DNA from: Fasciola hepatica
Taxonomy: Eukaryota; Platyhelminthes; Trematoda; Plagiorchiida; Fasciolidae
Assembly (NCBI GenBank): GCA_948099385.1
Contig: CANUEZ040000168.1
Span: forward strand, 10,202,001-10,266,000
DNA: 64,000 nucleotides
Direction of reading: 5' to 3'
This document shows, piece after piece, positions 22,821 to 34,080 of this stretch. The position numbers and the translations under genes are program-made. The notes below the pieces were generated by a model that saw only the letters and a list, made by a program, of their open reading frames with translations, had not been told where the DNA came from and did not search any database. The stretch's first letter is position 1, and the number at the start of each line of letters is the position of its first letter.

Positions 22821-23524
22821 TAATTGCGTTACACCGGGAGATTTGGTGTTGTGGTTCGTGCTCGTGGTTATTTCCGTAGTTTGAATTGTTTACTACGAAA
22901 ATTTCAGTTCGGTTTGTTTTTACGGTAAATTTTCATGTGCGGATTTTAAGTAAATGCCCGGCTTCTAGGCTACTGTACAGAACCCTTCTGCGCTGTCCAG
23001 TGGTCTATCCTCCAGCTCACCGGCAATACCCGATGCGAGGTACTGCCAGGATTTCTATTTTAACCCTTCCCTCTTTCCCATAGCCCCATAATCCGGTGAA
23101 CTATCTTCCAGCTCACCGGTGAAATTCACATGAAAAGATGATCAAAAGATCCAGGATCATTTTCGGCTCCAGCGTCATACGCATCTACTACTTCACGTGT
23201 GAAGTCTGTACCTCAAGTTGGGGATCTCCCACTAAACAGCTCAAAATGCTAACTACTGAAAGCTCCCCCCATCCCGCTTTAAATTGACATCCCCAGGGTT
23301 CACTAGTGATAAGGCCAATCAAAGATAGTGCGAGATCCCTTGTGGCACATATTTAGGAGCAAATACCACCCATGATTCTACACCATCTGCCCAGTGCCTG
23401 AAGGTAACTGGAGCCGCTCACAGAAAACTCCCAACTCAGATGGCTCTGGCATCTACCAAACCGTAAATCTTTTCGCCATTATACCGGGCGGTGGTTCGAC
23501 CCCACATGGAGCAGTGTTTATTAT
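22821..23524. other. unassigned spacer between LINE tail and nested stack
   Basis: About 700 bp without a recognisable frame. The words CCAGCTCACCGG recur near 23012 and 23112, hinting at a small internal duplication. GGTTCGACCCC near 23493 resembles a pol III B box, but no tRNA or clear SINE structure surrounds it. Confidence 0.3.
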
Positions 23525-23790
23525 TCTCCTCAGTTAAATCGGGACCTTCTCCCGTATAGGGTCTATAGCCCCTGGTCCTCGGTTCGTGACACGTTAGCGA
23601 ATATACTCGGCAGCGCGCAAAAGAGCGGAACTCAAAACGCTGGTGCGGTACAACGTGTATATTGGAGAAGCGCAACGGCATGCAAACGGTGTACACAGGC
23701 GGAGCAAGTGGCGCCACCAAATTCGGTACTTGTTCAAATAAACAAATTTGTTAGTCTTTGTCATCTTGTGTTGTATCGATAGCACTACAA
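23525..23790. repeat. 265-bp dispersed repeat, copy 1
   Basis: It is nearly identical to 29341-29604 in the same orientation, from CTCAGTTAA to TAGCACTACAA. AATAAA sits about 50 bp before the right end, as in an LTR or a transcript end. No coding sense is evident in either strand. The class is unknown. Confidence 0.7.
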
Positions 23791-23875
23791 ATGTGTCCAA
23801 ACTTGGTCACCATACCTGCAGAAGGACCTGAACTTTATAGAACGAGTGCAACGTATGGTAGAGGGCCAAAAACAC
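23791..23875 (+). mobile_element. CR1-like LINE fragment, 5' half of a split ORF2 end
   Basis: It reads VQTWSPYLQKDLNFIERVQ, the hallmark near the C-terminus of CR1-type ORF2. The reading continues without frame change at 27250, after removal of the RTE insertion and one target duplication. It is therefore the left half of a LINE split by the RTE. Confidence 0.75.
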
Positions 23876-24748
23876 TCTGTTATTCAACCTTTGTCTTCTG
23901 TCCCTAACCATCCCTCTTTGCCCCATCTATCCACCCATAATGCTCCCATAGATAACACGGTCGATACTCGCAACGATTCACTGTCAAATAGTATCGGGAA
24001 TAATCCTCTGACTGGTAACTCACATTTTCTCAAGCCCCGTCAGCCTCTGAATCTCGGCTCCTTCAACGTGCGTACACTCATGCAGGCCGGTCAGCAGGCG
24101 TTCCTAGCCCTCACAATGAACTCTCTAAAGATTGATGTTTGCTGCTTAAGCGAAACACGTATCCAGGATTCGAGCAGTGTAATTCAGCTAACTGCTCCAG
24201 GTATCTCATCGAGGTATATTCTGCGCACCTCAGGAGACGAAGCAGCTAGAGCTGTGGGTCAACGTGGTGTAGGAATAGTCTTGACTGACAAGGCTAAGGC
24301 TGTCCTCTTAGACTGGATCCCTGTTAACAGTCGTTTATGTGCTGTGAGACTCCAAGGGTCAGTCGGCGTTCGAAAGGATAGTTGTGTTAAACGCAATTTG
24401 TTCGTGATCTCGGCGTACGCCCCAACGGACTGCAGCTCAGACTTGCAGAAAGATGAGTTCTATGATGCACTCGCCACTCTCGTTCGCAGCAGTAAAGGTT
24501 CCGACATTGTAGTGCTAGCTGGTAACTTCAATGCACAAGTTGGCAAACTCAGTGTGTCAGAAGCTTGTTTAGGTGGGCGTTGTGCTTTACCCGCTGAGCG
24601 CACAGATAACGGGGATAGGCTTCTCCAATTTTGTGCAGACAATCGATTGTTCTTGTCTAGCACAAATTTTCGACACAGCTCGCGTCGCACAGCGACATGG
24701 CGCTCTAACTCTACAGGTACTTTGAGTCGGATTGATCATGTATCGTAA
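23876..24748 (+). pseudogene. RTE endonuclease domain, copy 1
   Basis: The frame contains GSFNVRTLMQAGQ (about 24055), CCLSETRIQDSS, GVGIVLTDKA, ISAYAPTDCSS, LAGNFNAQVGK and SRIDHVS, the order of an apurinic-type endonuclease. GNFN replaces the usual GDFN, changing the catalytic aspartate (GAC to AAC near 24524), whereas copy 2 keeps GDFN. The frame ends at 24748. The protein sense resumes in another frame (VSYRWRSSVQNC) within a few bases. Confidence 0.85.
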
Positions 24749-24759
24749 GCTATCGATGG

Positions 24760-27039
24760 CGCAGTTCTGTTCAGAACTGTAGATCTTACTGGTCCACGTA
24801 CGTAGAGTCGGACCATGCCTTAGTTTTAATGCGATTATCTCTCCAGCTCCATGGCCATCGTCGCAAACCGCAAACCGGATTAGCCGTGCAACGTTTGTGT
24901 GATCCAGACGTTTGCACCCGTTATGAGCAGAAGTTAGCACATGAGCTAGGATCCACGGAGAACAGTAATGTAGACGAGCATTGGTCTCATATCAAACAGG
25001 CGATGCACGTGGCAGCAGGTTTTTCCTCTGGTCCTAGATCCGTTGTCCATCAAAGACACTGGATCTTGCAAGAGTCGCTGAGTATAATGGAGCAAAAGCG
25101 TCAGCTTTCGAACCGTAAGGAGATGAATAAGATGCGGAGAAAGCTGCAAAGACAAGTTACGCAAAGCCTTAAGAAGGATCGCGAAAATTGGTGGGTCAAT
25201 GTAGCCGAAGAAATGGAAGTGGCAGCTGCTTCAGGTAACAGTCAAAGACTGTTCAAACTTATTCGTGACACCGGTGGACGGCGAACTCAGGTCAGTGAAA
25301 CGATTTGCAATAGAAATGGAGAACCCATCCATAACAAACAGCAAAGGCTTGACCGATAGGCCGAGTACTTCAAGGAACAGTTTAGCTGGCCGCACGCTAG
25401 TGTAGTTACTCCCGTGTCAACAACTGTGACTCCTTGGGTGGTATCACTTTAGCCCCCATCAGAAGTAGAAGTAGAGTCATGTATTCGATTACTAAGGCGG
25501 GGGAAAGCGACAGGTCCCGACGAACTTCCCCCAGTTCTTTTCAAACTGGGTGGTGAGGCGTTGATAAAATCACTAACCGCCTTGCTCCGTGACATTTGGA
25601 AGGAGGAGCGTATTCCGTTAATATGGAGCGAGTCATTGATTGTTCCCATCTTCAAGAAGGGAATACGCAATGACTGCAGTAATCATCGTGGGATTAGCTT
25701 AATCCCGATAGTCACCAAAGTATTAGCTTCGATTTTGCTGCATCGTCTTACACCGGCTCGCGAGAGGAATGTCCGCGAACAGCAGGCTGGATTCCGCCCA
25801 GGTCGAGGATGCATCGACCAGATTTTTACTCTTCGCCGACTACTTGAAACGCGTCACACGCACCGTCGACCAACAATAATGCTTTTCTTAGACCTGAAAG
25901 GCGCCTTCGATTCAGTTGATCGAACATCGCTTTTCAGTGCTCTTCATCGAAAAGGTATGCCCCAGAAGTTCGTGAACCTAATGAGATCATTGTATTCTCA
26001 TACTTCTGGCCGCGTAAGGGTTTACGGTGAACTATCCGGTCGGTTCGAAACGACCAGTGGTGTTCGGCAGGGATGCCCTTTGTCTCCATTCCTTTTTAAC
26101 TTCGTCATGGACGAAATAATGGAGAGTGCTTTGCAAAATCTTCAGGATGTAGGGGTCGAACTAGGAGATAGTGAAAAGCTATGTGACTTAGATTACGCAG
26201 ACGACGTTGTCTGCTTGTTCGAATCCACGGAACATGCTCAGCGTGCACTGGATAATCTCGCAAGAGCTGTAGCTCCATTCGGCATGCGCTTTGCACCTTC
26301 AAAGTGCAAGGTGATGTTACAAGACTGGACGTCAACGATTCCGAGGTTGATGCTCGATGGGGAGGTGCTGTCAGTTGTCGATCACTTCACCTACCTCGGC
26401 AACAGCGTGACGACGGATGGGAGCATAGTAGTAGAGGTGAGTACGCGGATATCCAAGGCTCGAGCGGCGTACGCTGGACTGAAGCACTTGTGGCGTCGAT
26501 CTGATATTTCACTGAAGTTGGAAGGTCGTGTATACTGTGCCACTGTGCGTTCAGTTTTGTTGTATAGTTGCGAAACTTGGAGTCTGCGTGCTGAAGATAC
26601 TCGTCGTCTTGAGGTTTTCGACCATCGATGTTTACGTAGTATCGCTAGGATTGGGTGGAATAGCCGAGTAAGCAACGATGAGGTAAGAAAGTGAGTATTG
26701 GGTACTAATTCAGAAAACGTTTTGTCACAGCGTATCCAAATTAGTAGACTTCGTTGGTTGGGACACGTGTTACGTATGGCAAACACACGTCTACCGTACC
26801 GTGTCCTATTCTCCGTTCCTCCTAGGGAGTGGAAGGGACCACGTGGAGGTCAACAGATGACGTGGCAGCGAGGAATGAGAAAATGTACAGTGAACTTAGG
26901 AAAAGTGGGTGCTTCACGTCTTCGTGGTTGGGGTCCAAAAGATCCGTCTACCAGTTGGCTGGAGACACTGAAGGATATGGCTGCGAACCGTGAACAGTGG
27001 AGATCGTGTTGTCACTTTCTATCGAATCAAAATGTTTGA
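24760..27039 (+). pseudogene. RTE linker and reverse transcriptase, copy 1
   Basis: The linker runs from SDHALVLMRL (about 24808) to the TAG at 25357-25359, with a second stop near 25449. The RT frame 25561-26694 holds FKKGIRNDCSNHRGISLI, AGFRPGRGCIDQI, FLDLKGAFDSVDRT, GVRQGCPLSPFLF and the catalytic YADD at 26194-26205. A one-base shift near 26692 moves the C-terminal part (LRWLGHVLRMAN) into the next frame, ending at 27039. It is inactive as it stands but only lightly damaged. Confidence 0.87.
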
Positions 27040-27249
27040 TCGGTGTACGTTTGTACAGTTAGACTGTGTATTCCGTGTGTTGGCTACTAGGGCATTCTTT
27101 TCTTTTCCCACCCATGTAGGTCCACTCCCTGTCCATCTTGTATATTCATACTTTCTAATTCAACGTGCAACATGGTGAGAAAGGCAGTGGTCAGTGGGGC
27201 TTGCCCTACTGTTTAGCGCTGTACGATGATGATGATAATGAAAAAACAC

Positions 27250-27560
27250 CAGACATATGGAAAAAGACTGGCCTATCTCAGCCTGTTCTCCATGAAAAGG
27301 AGAAGGCTGAGAGGCGACCTCATTGAAACTAGGTAAATGAGGGGCATCAATGCGGCCAGTCCCCGCGCAGTTTTTCCACCCTGCGCCCATGGATGGCCTG
27401 AGAAATCATAAAATTAAACTAAAGAACGAAACGTCCCGACTGAACGTAAGATCAGTTTCTTCACAAATCGGGTAGTAAACTCCTGGAATAAGCTGTGGCC
27501 GATAGTCATTTCTTGTAATACCATTCCCGAATTTAAGTGCAGGCTGGATCAAGCGTGGCC
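27250..27560 (+). mobile_element. CR1-like LINE fragment, 3' half of the split ORF2
   Basis: It reads on in frame from the fragment ending at 23875: YGKRLAYLSLFSMKRRRLR, the conserved C-terminal motif of CR1-type ORF2, to a TAG/TAA near 27335. Further C-terminal sense (VVNSWNKLW near 27475) follows in another frame. It is downstream host sequence for the RTE insertion. Confidence 0.75.
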
Positions 27561-27771
27561 AGAACTGTTCCCAGAGTGTCAATAAAACAGGCACTTAGGC
27601 TGTGTAATGATGGTTTAGTGCGGACGATATTGAGTTCTAGCTCCTGCCATCCTTCTTGGGCAAAAATATTTGAAAATTCCCTTCTCGTTAGGCCCTTCAC
27701 ATACCAATTGATCTCTGCGCATTTAAACCTCCATTTCAATACTTTTGACGACACCACTATGAATTCACACT

Positions 27772-28207
27772 GCCTATAGATGACGTTCGAGAGTGGCTGG
27801 TGAACGCGTCTTCTATAGGGTCTAGCAGCGAATTACCAACGATATCCCCTCTATCGGAAGATTAGAGAAGACGCAAATCGGTTTACAGATGCGAAGTGTA
27901 TTCTATATACCGTGGCACCGAAACAGTACCGATACGAGAGATACACCGAACGAAAAACGAAACGCAACGGCTGTGCAGAAAGCGAACTGGGATCGAGTAC
28001 AATCGGTGAACGACCGAAAGCGAAAGTGATTCAAAACAAGGTCGACGGAAACCTCGGAAAAGTCAGTCCAGTAAAACGTACACAACCGGACAAACTCTAT
28101 GAGGTCGATGTCAAACGTCGGAAAAGATCGTAGAGAAAATAGATCCAAAATGGTGTCCAGAAAACAGTCATTTTCTCAGAACGATCGAGGTCAATACATG
28201 CCTATAG
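27772..28207 (+). mobile_element. nonautonomous DNA element, copy 2, with 8-bp target duplication
   Basis: GCCTATAG occurs at 27772-27779 and again at 28200-28207, bounding a 420 bp element (27780-28199). The ends are only weakly inverted: ATGACGTTCGA on one side and ATGTATTGACCTCGA, read inward, on the other. The copy at 13308-13736 is the same element reversed. Eight-base duplications are typical of hAT and a few other cut-and-paste families; the termini do not let me choose. No transposase is encoded. Confidence 0.8.
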
Positions 28208-29340
28208 CCGCACACAGAACCATGCGTTTTACAGCACGTGAGGCGTAATCCTACAGGAAGAAACCAGTGCCACATTTCCATAATAAGGCGAACAGATACT
28301 GCCCTTATTGCCTAAAAATCACAGAAATGGAGTAATGACCATTGGCCTGGCATGAAGTTCCAAAAAAAGAAAGGCCGATGTGTAGTACGCTCCGGTTGGC
28401 CCCTACATATATGCGATATAAATGCTTCACAGAATATAGGTGTCCTTAAGCCCCGACCGCGGAAGCCGACTAAAAGTGAGGTACGATACTAAACTGCCGT
28501 AAAGTATGTGGTTTAAACGGGTCTCGGAGGACATTGAGCGAACCAAGAGCCTGAACTACGAAGGCAAAAAAGTAAAAGAAAAATAGTTACACCAGCTCCC
28601 GGGCAAAAGCGTTCGGAGAACATGCCTTCCTGTCATCATACAGCACATCACCACCTAAAACTCACAGGCACCTAATGTACCACGGGTTCTCAACCTGGTT
28701 GGATTCACGCTGAACATGTAACAACGGTTGGTTTTTATGTCTCGCGTTGCAGACGGTGCCAAAGCACGGTGAAATGTCTTTCCAGCTAACTTTTTCATTC
28801 AGCCAAACAGTCCAGTTTTATTGTAGTTTTCACTACTATTTTACCTTCCACTCAGCTACTGATTGATTTTTGTGCTTTCTTCCTCTTTTTTTCTATTTTA
28901 AACTTGTTTTCTCTCTCAATTTCACCACCTCAGTGATCTTTCCAGTAAAAGCACCAGGGAACTAGAAAATCTCAAGTATCGATAACGCGATCACTATCGC
29001 AACAGTCTTGAAAGGGAACAAATGAGAAGTACCAACAAGTAGACGCTCAACAAACCATCGGTCTCGATGTCTGTCATCACACCGTGATAGTAAAACACCC
29101 GAAGACAACCATTCGTTATTTATATATATGTAGTGAGGCGTATGCTATTTTTATTTATTTTTTCCGTTGAAGATACGAACAGTTTTTCCAGCAACGCAAG
29201 CTGAAATCAAACTACACAAAACTCGAAGTGGCAGCTCCCGGGGGAGTTTCCCTAACCCTACCAGTCAGGCTTGAGCTTACTCTCATAGAACCCTGTCCTG
29301 TCCTGATTGTTGCGGTGGGTGAATTCACCTCTTAGGATTC
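28208..29340. other. unassigned region
   Basis: No frame with recognisable sense was seen. An AT-rich patch lies at 29116-29162. The region holds neither splice-framed exons nor obvious tandem repeats. Confidence 0.3.
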
Positions 29341-29604
29341 TTCTCAGTTAAGTCAGGACCTGCTGCCGTATAGAGTCTATAGCCCCTGGTCCTCGGTTCG
29401 TGACACGTTAGCGAATATACTCGGCAGCGCGCAAAAGAGCGGAACTCAAAACGCTGGTGCGGGACAACGTGTATATTGGAGAAGCGCAACGGCATGCAGA
29501 CGGTGTACACAGGCGGAGCAAGTGGCGCCACCAAATTCGGTACTTGTTCAAATAAACAAATTTGTTAGTCTTTGTCATCTTGTGTTGTATCGGTAGCACT
29601 ACAA
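29341..29604. repeat. 265-bp dispersed repeat, copy 2
   Basis: It matches 23525-23790 with a few substitutions, in the same orientation. The flanking sequence differs on both sides, so the shared block is the whole unit or an end-truncated part of one. Confidence 0.7.
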
Positions 29605-29739
29605 CCTGAATTTTGCCTATATTAATATCATTTGTACATCATGTAATTATGGTTTTATTGTAGATTATATTTAGTATTACATTTTATCACCAAATAATGA
29701 AGTAGTTCACGTTTAAGAGGCCTGATCTCAAATCCCAAG

Positions 29740-30800
29740 CAGCACATCGTTCACAGCTGCTGTGGGTAAGTGTGGGAAAGCGTTTTGCACATACGAGGTA
29801 TTGGCATAACGGCATCGTCCACGGAGAGCATTCTTTCTTGTTGAGGACAGACTGTACTTACGTCGTGTAAACGTTTGTACAGCTGTTCGGCTGGTCTTGC
29901 AGGCCCCTTAATCAAATGTTTCAGTTTGCCCGAGTAAGATTCATATGAGAAGCCTGAGAATTTGTCCAACATTCTGTTCTCACATTCCCCCGCTAGCTGG
30001 GTCAAACAGTGTGCATTGTGAACAACGTACTCGGTCCATGTAGTGTCGCCATTTGTTGTACTGAAACACGCAACAAGCCATGAGCAAAATCCAACATGCG
30101 GTTATATAAAGTGGGGTGCAAAATAATATGTACGGAAGTGAATGCAAGTAAAAAACGATCATATGAATCAGGGGTTGGTAGATTACGTAAACATGCAGGA
30201 CGGAGGTAAAAGAGAACCTGACGAAATTCAGTTGCTTTCTGGCGTTCAGTATCACCTGCATGACGACACATCACACGAAAAAAGCGTTAGTAAAATTTGA
30301 TCGTCCAGTTCTTCCGCGCTACTTACACGGTAACGTGATGAACGGCTATCCTTCAGCCAGGCGGTAAGCAGTCGTTGGATAACGCCGAAATAAATGCGTG
30401 TAATCCACCGGGAATGTCTGAACCATATCGATGGTTACGGATAGAAATGGACTGTCGCCGATGTGGTAACGACGGTACTTTCGAGCGCGAAAGTTTTCAT
30501 TCGTATCTGCTTTGGCTTCAATGACAGAAAACGTCATCCTTCCACCGTTATACACTCGCCGTTAGTTGCATTTATCACGGTCGAAATAAACAGCAGGGCT
30601 TTTGACTTGACGAACAGGTGTATCACAGGTAATGGCCGACAAGCGACATCTTATGGCGGTGTCACGACAACTGAAGCCATTTTGTAGTGTTGTTCAATTC
30701 CTTCACTGTGTGATACATGTTTTCATACAGGTTGTGTCGTTTTTTCCTGCCGCAATAAAACCGAACAGTCACGATGGGCAGACTTGTTGGTTGCACTACC
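29740..30800 (-). pseudogene. relic of tnp2-like (EnSpm/CACTA-type) transposase
   Basis: Read on the minus strand from 30790 down, the pieces come in the order expected for animal tnp2-like transposases: VRFYCGRKKRHNL (near 30750), ITCDTPVRQ (near 30610), GGRMTF then FRARKYRRYHIGDSP and DMVQTFPVDYTHL (30555-30346), ATEFRQVLFYLRP (near 30230), VVHNAHCLTQLAGEC (near 30020) and LDKFSGFSYESYSGKLKHLI (near 29960). The YES-KLK-LIKGPARP-QLYKRL block is the one shared with DUF4218-type regions. Stops and at least three frame changes (for example near 30025 and 30570) disable it. The family assignment rests on remembered motif order. Confidence 0.65.
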
Positions 30801-31399
30801 CGTTCCAAAATCAGCCATAGCTGGATAGATGACCGATACAAGTACCTCAGTATGGTCGGGGGTTGGTGTCCGAGGCTCCAAGATGGCTACCCGTCCTGAA
30901 CGCCTCTCCCAAATGAACGTGTCTGCTACAGGCTCTATTAAGGAGGTCCTGCTCACTGCCTTCTCGTGATGGAGGCATTCCCACTAAAGAGGACCAAAGC
31001 GAATGCCCGACGCTTTCCACCGAGTTGGCTGACTGATATTCAGTCCAAGGGAGATGACTAAACCCTGAGTCCAAACCAACCATAGGTGGCGTATGAAGTG
31101 TACAACGGGATGTTCACCGGCATCTGTGTCAGAGAGGTGCACTGGGCATCCAGGATGTCTAGCCTCATCCGATGGGCGTATAAACTGAGCAATCAGTTTC
31201 CGGCTTCCAGAGGTTCCCGGAAAGAGGCGAATGAACCACGTAGTCGGTCACTGGCTCATCTGGGCCAACACTGCTGCCTTGCAGGACGCGCTTGGTTGCG
31301 CATCCTCGAATAAAAATGCCTACTCTGGACCGGGTGACCGAGTATCACATAGCCCACAACGCCAACAATAATTCAACCGATGAATATCTTAGTACACAC
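30801..31399. other. unassigned GC-richer segment
   Basis: Overlapping frames on both strands (77-78 codons) have no recognisable domain. The text CAAGATGGC and TGGCTGACTGATATTCAGTC suggests a dispersed repeat rather than a gene. It could be part of the transposon relic next to it or the leader of the RTE copy that follows. Confidence 0.3.
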
Positions 31400-32560
31400 T
31401 CGTTACGCTTGTCAGACACATGCTCGCCCTGGTGCTTTCACACCATGCACATACGTTAATTTCTCTAATTCCACACCTCAGCCCCGTACACACATTCTTC
31501 GGGAACCGCAGTTAACCGTACTTACGGTAGTGTCTCTGATGGAGGTCTTGTTTCTGTTCTGGCGCGCCCTCCTTCGTCTAATATCCAAGTCTCACCGAAT
31601 TCGCTTCCGCCAGCTGATGCTCTTCTTTGCCCCAGGCGTCCTTCTAAACTGACCACATTTAATGTGTGAACTCTGACGTGTACAGGACAAAAGATTTGTT
31701 TAGCTCACACGCTGGAGACCCTTACCACAGACGGGTGTTGTATTTAAGAAACTCTACATCCAAGGTTCCAGCTTGGTCGTTCGATTGACACCCCCCATCC
31801 CGTCGTTCTGTGAAGTTTCACTTGTGTTTGCTTGGGGACCCTGAAGCTGCGGCTGCTGGTCTTGCTGGTGTAGGTGTAGCTCTCAGTGAGAGGGCTGAGA
31901 CTGCGCTACTTGACTGGATTTCAGTTGATAGTCAGTTGTACGCATTGAGACCTAGAGGTTCGTGCAAAGTATGCAAACGTCGTCCCGACAGACGCAACTT
32001 GTTTGTTGTCTCGACTTATGCCCCTACAGATTGCAGCCCGGGTACAATCAAAATGTCTCCTACCAAAAGTCCCACGACCTTCTACGTAAAGCAAAACGGG
32101 GTGATATCATGATTTTAGCTGGAGAGGAATGCTAGAGCCGGTCGGCTGTCTTCGAAAGAAGTGCATTTGGGAGGCCCAATAGGCCTTGATTCCTGTCGTC
32201 CAGGAAACGGGAAGCGGTTGATTGCTCTGTTCTGAGTCTCTACACCTTAATGCTCGCCGGTTCATCCCGGCTGGTAGTGTACATAATGCAGCTCGGCTCA
32301 AAAACGAGACGTGAACTCAACGCAAGTCTTCGTAGGGATCGAGAAATCTGGTGGTCTCAAAAATATCAGAGATGGAATATGCTGTCGCTGTGGGAAATCC
32401 CCGCAAGCTGTTTCATCTCATCCGAGTCACTGATAAGAAGCCATTGGGTGTGAGCGAAACGATCTGTGCAGCTGCTAACTCTCACCCACCACTTCACCCC
32501 AACTTTGTAATTTTTTTCTGTTGCTGTTTCGCTGGCACCATGCTTGTTCTCTCTCTCTAC

Positions 32561-32617
<57 letters not shown>

Positions 32618-34080
32618 AGGTTTATCGCTGTAGTCAAACGTGCAGGATCCAGAAGAGCGACGGACAGAGATCCAGGAGGCCTCACGTGAGGTTGCTGATG
32701 TTGCCCAAGGTCTTACAGCCGGACACAAACAGAAACGATGGACATCTGCATCCTCAGCTGCGCTGCTAGATGCTCACAGTCGATACCTGCGGATTCCGGA
32801 CACGATAATGCACGGAGATTCCTCAAACACCAACTGATCCGTAGCCTAAGAAATGAACGTGAGCAGTTGTAGATTGCGAAGTGTAGGTAAATGAAAAAAG
32901 CTGCGGCGATTGGCAACAGCTACAATCTTTTCCGTCTAATTAGAAATACCGGTCCCCGGAAGCCAGACTTTAGTGAACTGGTCAAAGAGGCGAACGGTTC
33001 ACTAACTCGGACTTGGAAACGTCGTCTAATTCGCTGGACGGAGCACTTCGAGAAACAGTTTACTGCCAATCAACGTTTACGTGCGTACTGAATGCAAATG
33101 AATTCGGAACACCGATTCAGAATGTAACGCTTCACCCAACTATAGGAAGCGTACATGGGCTGAAACGCAAAAAAGCTACGTAAATACAACGTATAAAGTG
33201 AAAACATAGAGTGGGAAGTGAGTTAGCATGACAGCCTTCATCTACAACAGGTTTGCTAACTGGCTTGATGGGTACAGCTCTAGTTGTAGATATTTGTCTT
33301 TCGTCAGACGCGGTGGTTTTATGTGAGATAAACTACCTTAAACGACATAAGGCTGCCGGACCAAATGGGTCGCCTCCGTTTATTTCAAAAACAGTGGCTC
33401 GGCACTTTCACTAGAGTTGACAAAACTCCTCGGTTTGATAGGGGATAAGGAACAAGTTCCAAAGAGTTCGTGTTAATCGGTGATTTACAAAAAGGCTACA
33501 AGTCATCCTCTGAAAACCACCAGAAGTAAGTCCGGTTAGCATCCCATCCAAACTGCTCACTAGTGTCATTCTCCACCACTTAGCGAACACTCGCGAACAG
33601 TGCTTGCGCGAGAATCTCCCTCTCTAACTTTGTGATTGATATGGTCCTAGAGATAGCACTTTGTCAACTGATGAAAGTGGCACTGAATTTTTCCCGGGTA
33701 GAAAAGTGTTAGACCTTGAATATGTGGACGATCTGATTCTTTCAAGTGGAGATCCACGTAAGATGCAAGCTTTTCCAAGCAGCTTGACAGACTGCGCAGC
33801 AATGTTCGGTATGCCTTTTGTACCCTCAAAGTGCAAGGTGTTGTTGCAGTATTCGGTTAGTCCAACGCCAAACCTTTCAGTGTTTGGGGAAACTATAAAC
33901 GTGGCAGACAAGTTCTGTTATCTGGGCACCTGCATTTCACCCGGAGGTTGGATATCGGGTGAGGTATCTCTACGTACACAGAAGGCTCGTTTGGCTTTTC
34001 CCAACCGAAGTCATTTGTGGCGTCGACATGCCATCCGTTTATCTATCAAGGATCTAGTGTACGCTGCATAAGTCAGGCCA
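31400..34080 (+). mobile_element. RTE-type LINE of a second, diverged subfamily, heavily decayed
   Basis: Endonuclease sense starts near 31650 (LTTFNV, a TGA, then TLTCTGQK). It continues in 31810-32112 with GDPEAAAAGLAGVGVALSERA, LLDWISVDSQLY and FVVSTYAPTDCS. The linker region is cut by a stretch with a (TA)26 array and resumes at 32640 (QDPEERRTEIQEASREVADV) to about 33090. The first half of the RT is missing or scrambled. The second half returns at 33661-34071 with YVDD at 33721-33732, FGMPFVPSKCKVLLQ and FCYLGTCISPGG. It is far more diverged from the other two RTE copies than they are from each other. Confidence 0.8.
32563..32615. repeat. (TA)26 microsatellite inside RTE copy
   Basis: An uninterrupted TA array is preceded by a short CT run (32549-32558). 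It creates long Ile-Tyr frames on both strands that are artefacts. The flanking 32470-32560 does not read as RTE, so array and flank are probably a small insertion. Confidence 0.95.

Larger units (their letters stand above)
23876..27241 (+). mobile_element. RTE-type LINE, copy 1, with exact 8-bp target duplication
   Basis: AAAAACAC occurs at 23868-23875 and again at 27242-27249, flanking a 3366 bp insertion. The insertion ends in a short ATG/ATGAT array (CGATGATGATGATAATG), typical of RTE 3' ends. It shares sequence with 35011-38338. That second copy may extend further 5' (34580-35010), so this insertion is probably truncated within its 5' UTR. Confidence 0.9.

Noticed and set aside
23488..23503. 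GGTTCGACCCC as a tRNA or SINE B box
   Set aside because: No matching A box at the right distance and no cloverleaf can be folded around it.
32366..32728. Minus-strand 120-codon frame rich in Ile-Tyr
   Set aside because: It is produced by the (TA)26 array and lies in decayed RTE sequence.
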